In this document: positions 37,863 through 49,180 of the stretch, piece by piece
Layout of the letters: every line of letters starts with the position of its first letter
How positions within the stretch are numbered: position 1 is the first letter of the stretch
Source of the DNA: Pseudisothecium myosuroides
Taxonomy: Eukaryota; Streptophyta; Bryopsida; Hypnales; Lembophyllaceae
Direction: 5' to 3'
DNA length: 64,000 bases
Assembly (NCBI GenBank): GCA_951799445.1
Contig: OX637296.1
Location: 1,736,001 to 1,800,000, forward strand
Notes under the pieces: generated by a model
Told to the model about the DNA's origin: nothing
Database searches by the model: none
What the model saw: only the letters and a program-made list of their open reading frames with translations
Made by a program: the position numbers and the translations under genes

Positions 37863-38363
37863 AATTTTGAATGCAAAGAGCATGAAACAAAAAATGTACA
37901 AGTTGTAAATCACCCAAAGATAACGTATACTAAAAATAACACCTCATTTTCTTGAATATATTTCACAAAGGGAAAAAACTCCATTATCCATAGACTGTAG
38001 TTTAGAGAACCAAAAACTTGAAGGTCATGAATTTTGAATGCAAAGAGCATGAAACAAAAAATGTACAAGTTGTAAATCACCCAAAGATAACGTATACTAA
38101 AAATAACACCTCATTTTCTTGAATATATTTCACAAAGGGAAAAAACTCCATTATCCATAGACTGTAGTTTAGAGAACCAAAAACTTGAAGGTCATGAATT
38201 TTGAATGCAAAGAGCATGAAACAAAAAATGTACAAGTTGTAAATCACCCAAAGATAACGTATACTAAAAATAACACCTCATTTTCTTGAATATATTTCAC
38301 AAAGGGAAAAAACTCCATTATCCATAGACTGTAGTTTAGAGAACCAAAAACTTGAAGGTCATG
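37863..38363 (+). repeat. Homotrimer: three indistinguishable 167 bp T1 monomers
   Basis: Three adjacent T1 monomers (starts 37863, 38030, 38197; 501 bp = 3 x 167) all have CACAAAGGGAAAAAACTCC and TCCATAGACTG. I saw no difference between them. The G-to-A change abolishes the otherwise near-universal CCATGG in all three. It is a single-monomer tandem amplification, the smallest-scale event in the window. Confidence 0.93.
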
Positions 38364-38399
38364 AATTTTGAATGCAAAGAGCATGGAAAAAATAATGTA

Positions 38400-40206
38400 G
38401 TACTTGTAAATCACCCAAGCAAAACGTATACTAAAAATAACACCTCATTTTCTTGAACATATTTCACAAAGGAAAAAAACATCCATTATCCATGGACTGT
38501 AGTTTAGAGATCCAAAACCTTGAAGGTCATGAATTTTGAATGCAAAGAGCATGAAACAAAAAATGTACAAAACGTAAATCACCCAAAGATAACGTATACT
38601 AAAAATAACACCTCATTTTCTTGAATATATTTCACAAAGGAAAAAAACCACCATTATCCATGGACTGTAGTTTAGAGAACCAAAAACTTGAAGGTCATGA
38701 ATTTTGAATGCAAAGAGCATGGAAAGAAAAGTGTAGTACTTGTAAATCACCCAAAGATAACGTATACTAAAAATAACACCTCATTTTCTTGAATATACTT
38801 CACAAAGGAAAAAACATCCATTATAAATGGACTGTAGTTTAGAGAACCAAAAACTTGAAGGTCATGAATTTTGAATGCAATGAGCATGAAAAAAGAAATA
38901 TGTACAAATTGTAAATCACCCAAAGATAACGTATACTGAAAATAACACCTCATTTTCATGAATATATTTCACAAAGGAAAAAACATCCATTATCCATGGA
39001 CTGTAGTTTAGAGAACCAAAAACTTGAAGGTCATGAATTTTGAATGCAAAGAGCATGAAACAAAAAATGTACAAGTTGTAAATCACCCAAAGATAACATA
39101 TACTAAAAATAACACCTCATTCTCTTGAATATATTTCACAAAGGGAAAAAACTCCATTATCCATGGACTGTAGTTTAGAGAACCAAAAACTTGAAGGTCA
39201 TGAATTTTGAATGCAAAGAGCATGGAAAAAATAATGTAGTACTTCTACATCACCCAAACTTAATGTATACTAAAAATAACACCTCATTTTCTTGAATATA
39301 CTTCACAAAGGAAAAAAACATCCATTATCCATGGACTGTAGTTTAGAGAACCAAAAACTTGAAGGTCATGAATTTTGAATGCAAAGAGCATGAAACAAAA
39401 AATGTACAAGTTGTAAATCACCCAAAGATAACGTATACTAAAAATAACACCTCATTTTCTTGAACATATTTCACAAAGGAAAAAAACATCCATTATCCAT
39501 GGACTGTAGTTTTGAGATCCAAAACCTTGAAGGTCATGAATTTTGAATGCAAAGAGCATGGAAAAAATAAGGTAGTACTTCTACATCACCCAAACATAAC
39601 GTATACTAAAATAACACCTCATTTTCTTGAATATATTTCGCAAAGGAAAAAACATCCATTATCCATGGACTGTAGTTTAGAGTCCAAAAAACTTGAAGGT
39701 CATGAATTTTGAATGCAAAGAGCATGAAACAAAAAATGTACAAAATGTAAATGACCCAAAGATAACGTATACTAAAAATAACACCTCATTTTCTTGAATA
39801 TACTTCACATAGGAAAAAAACTCCATTATCCATGGACTGTAGTTTAGAGAACCAAAAACTTGAAGGTCATGAATTCTGAATGCAAAGAGCATGGAAAAAA
39901 AAATGTACAAGTTGTAAATGACCCAAAGATAACGTATACTAAAAATAACACCTCATTTTCTTGAATATACTTCACAAAGGAAAAAAACTCCATTATCCAT
40001 GGACTGTAGTTTAGAGAACCAAAAACTTGAAGGTCATGAATTTTGAATGCAAAGAGCATGGAAAAAATAATGTAGTACTTCTACATCACCCAAACATAAC
40101 GTATACTAAAAATAACACCTCATTTTCTTGAATATATTTCACAAAGGAAAAAAACATTCATTATCCATGGACTGTAGTTTAGAGAACCAAAAACTTGAAG
40201 GTCATG
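38400..40206 (+). repeat. Block C, copy 1 (partner 2,845 bp downstream)
   Basis: About eleven monomers, collinear with 41245-43051. Shared rare alleles are CCCAAGCAAAACG, GAGATCCAAAACC, CATTATAAATGG, GCAATGAGCATG, TATACTGAAAATAAC, AATAAGGTAGTAC, ACTAAAATAACACC (one A short) and GAGTCCAAAAAACTTG. I counted about eight single-base differences, including AAAAGTGTAG, AAACCACC, ACATATAC, CATTCTCTTG, TAATGTATAC and TTTCGCAAAGG in this copy. Confidence 0.88.
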
Positions 40207-41244
40207 AATTTTGAATGCAAAGAGCATGAAACAAAAAATGTACAAGTTGTAAATCACCCAAAGATAACGTATACTAAAAATAACACCTCATTTTCTTGAA
40301 TATATTTCACAAAGGAAAAAAACTCCATTATCCATGGACTGTAGTTTAGAGAACCAAAAACATGAAGGTCATGAATTTTGAATGCAAAGAGCATGGAAAG
40401 AAAAATGTAGTACTTGTAAATCACCCAAGCAAAACGTATACTAAAAATAACACCTCATTTTCTTGAATATATTTCACAAAGGAAAAAAACTCCATTATCC
40501 ATGGACTGTAGTTTAGAGAACCAAAAACTTGAAGGTCATGAATTTTGAATGCAAAGAGCATGGAAAAAATAATGTAGTACTTCTACATCACCCAAACATA
40601 ACGTATACTAAAAATAACACCTCATTTTCTTGAATATATTTCACAAAGGAAAAAAACTCCATTATCCATGGACTGTAGTTTAGAGAACCAAAAACTTGAA
40701 GGTCATGAATTCTGAATGCAAAGAGCATGGAAAAAAAAATGTACAAGTTGTAAATGACCCAAAGATAACGTATACTAAAAATAACACCTCATTTTCTTGA
40801 ATATACTTCACAAAGGAAAAAAACTCCATTATCCATGGACTGTAGTTTAGAGAACCAAAAACTTGAAGGTCATGAATTTTGAATGCAAAGAGCATGGAAA
40901 AAATAATGTAGTACTTCTACATCACCCAAACATAACGTATACTAAAAATAACACCTCATTTTCTTGAATATATTTCACAAAGGAAAAAAACTCCATTATC
41001 CATGGACTGTAGTTTAGAGAACCAAAAACTTGAAGGTCATGAATTTTGAATGCAAAGAGCATGGAAAAAATAATGTAGTACTTCTACATCACCCAAACAT
41101 AACGTATACTAAAAATAACACCTCATTTTCTTGAATATATTTCACAAAGGAAAAAAACATCCATTATCCATGGACTGTAGTTTAGAGAACCAAAAACTTG
41201 AAGGTCATGAATTTTGAATGCAAAGAGCATGGAAAGAAAAATGT
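40207..41244 (+). repeat. Spacer monomers between block C copies, T2-rich
   Basis: About six monomers, with T2 units near 40560, 40895 and 41065, a T11 unit near 40430 and a GAATTCTGAATGC monomer near 40710. The last also occurs inside both block C copies (39873 and 42718) and near 49912. It is built from the same pool as the blocks on either side. Confidence 0.75.
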
Positions 41245-41376
41245 AGTACTTGTAAATCACCCAAGCAAAACGTATACTAAAAATAACACCTCATTTTCTT
41301 GAACATATTTCACAAAGGAAAAAACATCCATTATCCATGGACTGTAGTTTAGAGATCCAAAACCTTGAAGGTCATG
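41210..41376 (+). repeat. Representative T4/T11 monomer (CCCAAGCAAAACG cassette)
   Basis: This monomer has the T4 cassette GGAAAGAAAAATGTAGTAC together with CCCAAGCAAAACGTATAC, where most monomers read CCCAAACATAACG or CCCAAAGATAACG. The AGCAAAACG allele (T11) first appears at 38418 and the last copy I noted is near 59337. It is a clean marker of the right-hand domain. Confidence 0.85.
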
Positions 41377-43051
41377 AATTTTGAATGCAAAGAGCATGAA
41401 ACAAAAAATGTACAAAACGTAAATCACCCAAAGATAACGTATACTAAAAATAACACCTCATTTTCTTGAATATATTTCACAAAGGAAAAAAACATCCATT
41501 ATCCATGGACTGTAGTTTAGAGAACCAAAAACTTGAAGGTCATGAATTTTGAATGCAAAGAGCATGGAAAGAAAAATGTAGTACTTGTAAATCACCCAAA
41601 GATAACGTATACTAAAAGTAACACCTCATTTTCTTGAATATACTTCACAAAGGAAAAAACATCCATTATAAATGGACTGTAGTTTAGAGAACCAAAAACT
41701 TGAAGGTCATGAATTTTGAATGCAATGAGCATGAAAAAAGAAATATGTACAAATTGTAAATCACCCAAAGATAACGTATACTGAAAATAACACCTCATTT
41801 TCATGAATATATTTCACAAAGGAAAAAACATCCATTATCCATGGACTGTAGTTTAGAGAACCAAAAACTTGAAGGTCATGAATTTTGAATGCAAAGAGCA
41901 TGAAACAAAAAATGTACAAGTTGTAAATCACCCAAAGATAACGTATACTAAAAATAACACCTCATTTTCTTGAATATATTTCACAAAGGGAAAAAACTCC
42001 ATTATCCATGGACTGTAGTTTAGAGAACCAAAAACTTGAAGGTCATGAATTTTGAATGCAAAGAGCATGGAAAAAATAATGTAGTACTTCTACATCACCC
42101 AAACTTAACGTATACTAAAAATAACACCTCATTTTCTTGAATATACTTCACAAAGGAAAAAAACATCCATTATCCATGGACTGTAGTTTAGAGAACCAAA
42201 AACTTGAAGGTCATGAATTTTGAATGCAAAGAGCATGAAACAAAAAATGTACAAGTTGTAAATCACCCAAAGATAACGTATACTAAAAATAACACCTCAT
42301 TTTCTTGAACATATTTCACAAAGGAAAAAAACATCCATTATCCATGGACTGTAGTTTTGAGATCCAAAACCTTGAAGGTCATGAATTTTGAATGCAAAGA
42401 GCATGGAAAAAATAAGGTAGTACTTCTACATCACCCAAACATAACGTATACTAAAATAACACCTCATTTTCTTGAATATATTTCACAAAGGAAAAAACAT
42501 CCATTATCCATGGACTGTAGTTTAGAGTCCAAAAAACTTGAAGGTCATGAATTTTGAATGCAAAGAGCATGAAACAAAAAATGTACAAAATGTAAATGAC
42601 CCAAAGATAACGTATACTAAAAATAACACCTCATTTTCTTGAATATACTTCACATAGGAAAAAAACTCCATTATCCATGGACTGTAGTTTAGAGAACCAA
42701 AAACTTGAAGGTCATGAATTCTGAATGCAAAGAGCATGGAAAAAAAAATGTACAAGTTGTAAATGACCCAAAGATAACGTATACTAAAAATAACACCTCA
42801 TTTTCTTGAATATACTTCACAAAGGAAAAAAACTCCATTATCCATGGACTGTAGTTTAGAGAACCAAAAACTTGAAGGTCATGAATTTTGAATGCAAAGA
42901 GCATGGAAAAAATAATGTAGTACTTCTACATCACCCAAACATAACGTATACTAAAAATAACACCTCATTTTCTTGAATATATTTCACAAAGGAAAAAAAC
43001 ATCCATTATCCATGGACTGTAGTTTAGAGAACCAAAAACTTGAAGGTCATG
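41245..43051 (+). repeat. Block C, copy 2
   Basis: Collinear with 38400-40206 at 2,845-2,846 bp (17 monomers). Its second half, from the AATAAGGTAGTAC monomer at 42384, is also the start of superblock D. That part therefore has a third copy at 49578. Private to this copy is ACTAAAAGTAAC near 41612. Confidence 0.88.
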
Positions 43052-44390
43052 AATTTTGAATGCAAAGAGCATGGAAAGAAAAATGTAGTACTTGTAAATC
43101 ACCCAAGCAAAACGTATACTAAAAATAACACCTCATTTTCTTGAATATATTTCACAAAGGAAAAAAACTCCATTATCCATGGACTGTAGTTTAGAGAACC
43201 AAAAACTTGAAGGTCATGAATTTTGAATGCAAAGAGCATGGAAAGAAAAATGTAGTACTTGTAAATCACCCAAGCAAAACGTATACTAAAAATAACACCT
43301 CATTTTCTTGAATATATTTCACAAAGGAAAAAAACTCCATTATCCATGGACTGTAGTTTAGAGAACCAAAAACTTGAAGGTCATGAATTTTGAATGCAAA
43401 GAGCATGAAACAAAAAATGTACAAGTTGTAAATCACCCAAAGATAACGTATACTAAAAATAACACCTCATTTTCTTGAATATATTTCACAAAGGAAAAAA
43501 ACTCCATTATCCATGGACTGTAGTTTAGAGAACCAAAAACTTGAAGGTCATGAATTTTGAATGCAAAGAGCATGGAGAAAATAATGTAGTACTTCTACAT
43601 CACCCAAACATAACGTATACTAAAAATAACACCTCATTTTCTTGAATATATTTCACAAAGGAAAAAAACATCCATTATCCATGGACTGTAGTTTAGAGAA
43701 CCAAAAACTTGAAGGTCATGAATTTTGAATGCAAAGAGCATGGAAAGAAAAATGTAGTACTTGTAAATCACCCAAGCAAAACGTATACTAAAAATAACAC
43801 CTCATTTTCTTGAACATATTTCACAAAGGAAAAAAACATCCATTATCCATGGACTGTAGTTTAGAGATCCAAAACCTTGAAGGTCATGAATTTTGAATGC
43901 AAAGAGCATGAAAAAAAAAATGTACAAGTTGTAAATCACCCAAAGATAACGTATACTAAAAATAACACCTCATTTTTTTGAATATATTTCACAAAGGAAA
44001 AAAACAACATTATCCATGGACTGTAGTTTAGAGAACCAAAAACTTGAAGGTCATGAATTTTGAATGCAAAGAGCATGGAAAAAAAAATGTAGTACTTGTA
44101 AATCACCCAGATATAACGTATACTAAAAATAACACCTCATTTTCTTGAATATACTTCACAAAGGGAAAAAACATCCATTATCCATGGACTGTAGTTTAGA
44201 GAACCAAAAACCTGAAGGTCATGAATTTTGAATGCAAAGAGCATGAAACAAAAAATGTACAAAATGTAAATGACCCAAAGATAACGTATACTAAAAATAA
44301 CACCTCATTTTCTTGAATATACTTCACAAAGGAACAAACATCCATTATCCATGGACTGTAGTTTAGAGAACCAAAAACTTGAAGGTCATG

Positions 44391-44557
44391 AATTTTGAAT
44401 GCAAAGAGCATGGAAACAAAAATGTAATACTTGTAAATCACTCAAAGATAACGTATACTAAAAATAACACCTCATTTTCTTGAATATATTTCACAAAGGA
44501 AAAAAACTCCATTATCCATGGACTGTAGTTTAGAGAACCAAAAACTTGAAGGTCATG
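44391..44557 (+). repeat. Representative T5 monomer (GGAAACAAAAATGTAATAC cassette)
   Basis: T5 has GGAAACAAAAATGTAATACTTG followed by TCACTCAAAG; copies near 2.5-3.2 kb have TCACGCAAAG. A common sub-variant has GGAAACAGAAATG (for example near 49260, 56630, 58970, 60475 and 63160). It occurs in the 2.3-8 kb segment and right of 36 kb, and is rare between. Confidence 0.8.
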
Positions 44558-44724
44558 AATTTTGAATGCAAAGAGCATGGAAAAAAAAATGTAGTACTTG
44601 TAAATCACCCAAATATAACGTATACTAAAAATAACACCTCATTTTCTTGAATATATTTCACAAAGGTAAAAACATCCATTATCCATGGACTGTAGTTTAG
44701 AGACCCAAAAACTTGAAGGTCATG
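44558..44724 (+). repeat. Representative T3 monomer (GGAAAAAAAAATGTAGTAC cassette)
   Basis: T3 carries GGAAAAAAAAATGTAGTAC then TTGTAAATCACCCAAATATA. Inside the superblocks it is usually followed by CACAAAGGTAAAA in place of CACAAAGGAAAAA. A derivative with GAATTTTGAAAGCAAAG is seen near 37700, 45400, 47405, 47910, 52260, 52760, 54770, 55270 and 57115. Confidence 0.8.
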
Positions 44725-44891
44725 AATTTTGAATGCAAAGAGTATGGAAACAGAAATGTAATACTTCTAAATAACCCAAAGATAACGTATACTAAAAATA
44801 ACACCTCATTTTCTTGAATATACTTCACAAAGGAACAAACATCCATTATCCATGGACTGTAGTTTAGAGAACCAAGAACTTGAAGGTCATG

Positions 44892-45392
44892 AATTTTGAA
44901 TGCAAAGAGCATGGAAACAAAAATGTAATACTTGTAAATCACTCAAAGATAACGTATACTAAAAATAACACCTCATTTTCTTGAATATATTTCACAAAGG
45001 AAAAAAACTCCATTATCCATGGACTGTAGTTTAGAGAACCAAAAACTTGAAGGTCATGAATTTTGAATGCAAAGAGCATGGAAAAAAAAATGTAGTACTT
45101 GTAAATCACCCAAATATAACGTATACTAAAAATAACACCTCATTTTCTTGAATATATTTCACAAAGGTAAAATCATCCATTATCCATGGACTGTAGTTTA
45201 GAGACCCAAAAACTTGAAGGTCATGAATTTTGAATGCAAAGAGTATGGAAACAGAAATGTAATACTTCTAAATAACCCAAAGATAACGTATACTAAAAAT
45301 AACACCTCATTTTCTTGAATATATTTCACAAAGGAAAAAAACTCCATTATCCATGGACTGTAGTTTAGAGAACCAAAAACTTGAAGGTCATG
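44892..45392 (+). repeat. T5-T3-T12 trimer, copy 2
   Basis: Second 501 bp trimer. Its T3 unit has GGTAAAATCATCC where copy 1 has GGTAAAAACATCC, and its T12 unit ends GGAAAAAAACTCC. The trimer pair exists only in superblock D copy 1. Confidence 0.85.
45226..45392 (+). repeat. Representative T12 monomer (GAGTATGGAAACAG cassette)
   Basis: T12 has GCAAAGAGTATGG, CAGAAATGTAATACTTC and TAAATAACCCAAAG. It follows a monomer ending in GAGACCCAAAAACTTG. Copies start at 44725, 45226, 47736, 52588 and 55098, with a related one at 56940; an earlier relative lies near 37545. The GAGACCC-GAGTATGG pairing travels as a two-monomer module. Confidence 0.85.
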
Positions 45393-46230
45393 AATTTTGA
45401 AAGCAAAGAGCATGGAAAAAAAAATGTAGTACTTGTAAATCACCCAAATATAACGTATACTAAAAATAACACCTCATTTTCTTGAATACATTTCACAAAG
45501 GAAAGAAACTCCATTATCCATGGACTGTAGTTTAGAGAACCAAAAACTTCAAGGTCATGAATTTTGAATGCAAAGAGCATGAAAAAAAAAATGTAGTACT
45601 TGTAAATCACCCAAATATAACGTATACTAAAAATAACACCTCATTTTCTTGAATATATTTCACAAAGGAAAAAAACATCCATTATCCATGGACTGTAGTT
45701 TAGAGAACCAAAAACTTGAAGGTCATGAATTTTCAATGCAAAGAGCATGGAAAGAAAAATGTAGTACTTGTATATCACCCAAGCAAAACGTATACAAAAA
45801 ATAACACCTCATTTTCTTGAATATATTTCACAAAGGTAAAAACATCCATTATCCATGGACTGTAGTTTAGAGACCCAAAAACTTGAAGGTCATGAATTTT
45901 GAATGCAAAGAGCATGAAACAAAAAATGTACAAAATGTAAATGACCCAAAGATAACGTATACTAAAAATAACACCTCATTTTCTCGAATATACTTCACAA
46001 AGGAAAAAAACATCCATTATCCATGGACTGTAGTTTAGAGAACGAAAAACTTGAAGGTCATGAATTTTCAATGCAAAGAGCATGGAAAGAAATATGTAGT
46101 ACTTGTAAATCACCCAAGCAAAACGTATACTAAAAATAACACCTCATTTTCTGGAACATATTTCACAAAGGAAAAAAACATCCATTATCCATGGACTGTA
46201 GTTTAGAGATCCAAAACCTTGAAGGTCATG

Positions 46231-46397
46231 AATTTTGAATGCAAAGAGCATGAAACAAAAAAAGTACAAAACGTAAATCACCCAAAGATAACGTATACTA
46301 AAAATAACACCTCATTTTTTTGAATATATTTCACAAAGGAAAAAAACAACATTATCCATGGACTCTAGTTTAGAGAACCAAAAACTTGAAGGTCATG
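46231..46397 (+). repeat. Representative T13 monomer (CATTTTTTTGAA and AACAACATT)
   Basis: T13 reads CACCTCATTTTTTTGAATAT, with a T-run where most monomers have CATTTTCTTG, then AAAAAACAACATTATCC in place of the usual ACATCC. It recurs near 43970, 46310, 48825, 51170, 53670 (here TTTTTTTAAATAT) and 56190. The T-run without the AACAACATT tail is seen near 57690, 59030 and 59530. Confidence 0.8.
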
Positions 46398-46565
46398 AAT
46401 TTCGAACGCAAAGAGCATGGAAAAAAAAATGTAGTACTTGTAAATCACCCAAATATAACGTATACTAAAAATAACACCTCATTTTCTTAAATATACTTCA
46501 CAAAGGAAAAAAACATCCATTATCCATGGACTGTAGTTTAGAGAACCAAAAACCTGAAGGTCATG

Positions 46566-46732
46566 AATTTTGAATGCAAAGAGCATGAAACAAAAAATGT
46601 ACAAAATGTAAATGACCCAAAGATAACGTATACTAAAAATAACACCTCATTTTCTTGAATATACTTCACAAAGGAAAAAACATCCATTATCCGTGGACTG
46701 TAGTTTAGAGAACCAAAAACTTGAAGGTCATG
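46566..46732 (+). repeat. Representative T10 monomer (ACAAAATGTAAATGACCC cassette)
   Basis: T10 is a T1-like monomer with GTACAAAATGTAAATGACCC. The change TCACCC to TGACCC removes a minus-strand TGA. The first copy I noted is near 36220, and others run to the right window edge (near 63845). I saw none left of 35 kb. Confidence 0.85.
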
Positions 46733-47568
46733 AATTTTGAATGCAAAGAGCATGGAAACAAAAATGTAATACTTGTAAATAACCCAAAGATAACGTATAC
46801 TAAAAATAACACCTCATTTTCTTGAATATATTTCACAAAGGAAAAAAACTCCATTATCCATGGACTGTAGTTTAGAGAACCAAAAACTTGAAGGTCATGA
46901 ATTTTGAATGCAAAGAGCATGGAAAAAAAAATGTAGTACTTGTAAATCACCCAAATATAACGTATACTAAAAATAACACCTCATTTTCTTGAATATATTT
47001 CACAAAGGTAAAAACATCCATTATCCATGGACTGTAGTTTAGAGACCCAAAAACTTGAAGGTCATGAATTTTGAATGCAAAGAGCATGAAACAAAAAATG
47101 TACAAAATGTAAATGACCCAAAGATAACGTATACTAAAAATAACACCTCATTTTCTTGAATATATTTCACAGAGGAAAAAAACATCCATTATCCATGGAC
47201 TGTAGTTTAGAGAACGAAAAACTTGAAGGTCATGAATTTTGAATGCAAAGAGCATGGAAACAGAAATGTAATACTTGTAAATCACCCAAAGATAACGTAT
47301 ACTAAAAATAACACCTCATTTTCTTGAATATATTTCACAAAGGAAAAAAACTCCATTATCCATGGACTGTAGTTTAGAGAACCAAAAACTTGAAGGTCAT
47401 GAATTTTGAAAGCAAAGAGCATGGAAAAAAAAATGTAGTACTTGTAAATCACCCAAATATAACGTATACTAAAAATAACACCTCATTTTCTTGAATACAT
47501 TTCACAAAGGAAAGAAACTCCATTATCCATGGACTGTAGTTTAGAGAACCAAAAACTTGAAGGTCATG

Positions 47569-49180
47569 AATTTTGAATGCAAAGAGCATGGAAAAAAAAA
47601 TGTAGTACTTGTAAATCACCCAAATATAACGTATACTAAAAATAACACCTCATTTTCTTGAATATATTTCACAAAGGTAAAATCATCCATTATCCATGGA
47701 CTGTAGTTTAGAGACCCAAAAACTTGAAGGTCATGAATTTTGAATGCAAAGAGTATGGAAACAGAAATGTAATACTTCTAAATAACCCAAAGATAACGTA
47801 TACTAAAAATAACACCTCATTTTCTTGAATATATTTCACAAAGGAAAAAAACTCCATTATCCATGGACTGTAGTTTAGAGAACCAAAAACTTGAAGGTCA
47901 TGAATTTTGAAAGCAAAGAGCATGGAAAAAAAAATGTAGTACTTGTAAATCACCCAAATATAACGTATACTAAAAATAACACCTCATTTTCTTGAATACA
48001 TTTCACAAAGGAAAGAAACTCCATTATCCATGGACTGTAGTTTAGAGAACCAAAAACTTCAAGGTCATGAATTTTGAATGCAAAGAGCATGAAAAAAAAA
48101 ATGTAGTACTTGTAAATCACCCAAATATAACGTATACTAAAAATAACACCTCATTTTCTTGAATATATTTCACAAAGGAAAAAAACATCCATTATCCATG
48201 GACTGTAGTTTAGAGAACCAAAAACTTGAAGGTCATGAATTTTCAATGCAAAGAGCATGGAAAGAAAAATGTAGTACTTGTATATCACCCAAGCAAAACG
48301 TATACTAAAAATAACACCTCATTTTCTTGAATATATTTCACAAAGGTAAAAACATCCATTATCCATGGACTGTAGTTTAGAGACCCAAAAACTTGAAGGT
48401 CATGAATTTTGAATGCAAAGAGCATGAAACAAAAAATGTACAAAATGTAAATGACCCAAAGATAACGTATACTAAAAATAACACCTCATTTTCTCGAATA
48501 TACTTCACAAAGGAAAAAAACATCCATTATCCATGGACTGTAGTTTAGAGAACGAAAAACTTGAAGGTCATGAATTTTCAATGCAAAGAGCATGGAAAGA
48601 AAAATGTAGTACTTGTAAATCACCCAAGCAAAACGTATACTAAAAATAACACCTCATTTTCTTGAACATATTTCACAAAGGAAAAAAACATCCATTATCC
48701 ATGGACTGTAGTTTAGAGATCCAAAACCTTGAAGGTCATGAATTTTGAATGCAAAGAGCATGAAACAAAAAATGTACAAAACGTAAATCACCCAAAGATA
48801 ACGTATACTAAAAATAACACCTCATTTTTTTGAATATATTTCACAAAGGAAAAAAACAACATTATCCATGGACTGTAGTTTAGAGAACCAAAAACTTGAA
48901 GGTCATGAATTTCGAACGCAAAGAGCATGGAAAAAAAAATGTAGTACTTGTAAATCACCCAAATATAACGTATACTAAAAATAACACCTCATTTTCTTAA
49001 ATATACTTCACAAAGGAAAAAAACATCCATTATCCATGGACTGTAGTTTAGAGAACCAAAAACCTGAAGGTCATGAATTTTGAATGCAAAGAGCATGAAA
49101 CAAAAAATGTACAAAATGTAAATGACCCAAAGATAACGTATACTAAAAATAACACCTCATTTTCTTGAATATACTTCACA
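47569..49180 (+). repeat. Block E, copy 2 of 4
   Basis: The same monomer order at an offset of 2,510 bp from copy 1. This copy has GGAAAGAAAAATGTAG near 48595, where the other three copies have GGAAAGAAATATGTAG, and CTTGAACATATTTC, where copies 1 and 3 have CTGGAACATATTTC. Collinearity ends just after the CCTGAAGG T10 monomer. Confidence 0.87.

Larger units (their letters stand above)
44391..44891 (+). repeat. T5-T3-T12 trimer, copy 1
   Basis: Exactly 501 bp. The order is T5, T3 with CACAAAGGTAAAA and GAGACCC, then T12. In this copy the T12 unit ends GGAACAAACATCC and CCAAGAACTTG. It is followed at once by a second T5-T3-T12. Confidence 0.85.
45059..46670 (+). repeat. Block E, copy 1 of 4 (inside superblock D copy 1)
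   Basis: About ten monomers repeated 2,510 bp (15 monomers) downstream and again in superblock D copy 2. Marker order is GGTAAAATCATCC, T12, GAATTTTGAAAGC, AACTTCAAGG, GAATTTTCAATGC, TTGTATATCACCCAAGC, GAACGAAAAACTTG, T13, GAATTTCGAACGC and CCTGAAGG. This copy alone has AAAAAAAGTACAAAACG (46255). Confidence 0.87.

Noticed and set aside
39512..39712. Plus-strand open frame of 66 codons, also at 42357-42557 and 49566-49751
   Set aside because: It arises from a one-A deletion (ACTAAAATAACACC) in one monomer that was copied with blocks C and D. It reads straight across two satellite monomers and has no gene-like feature.
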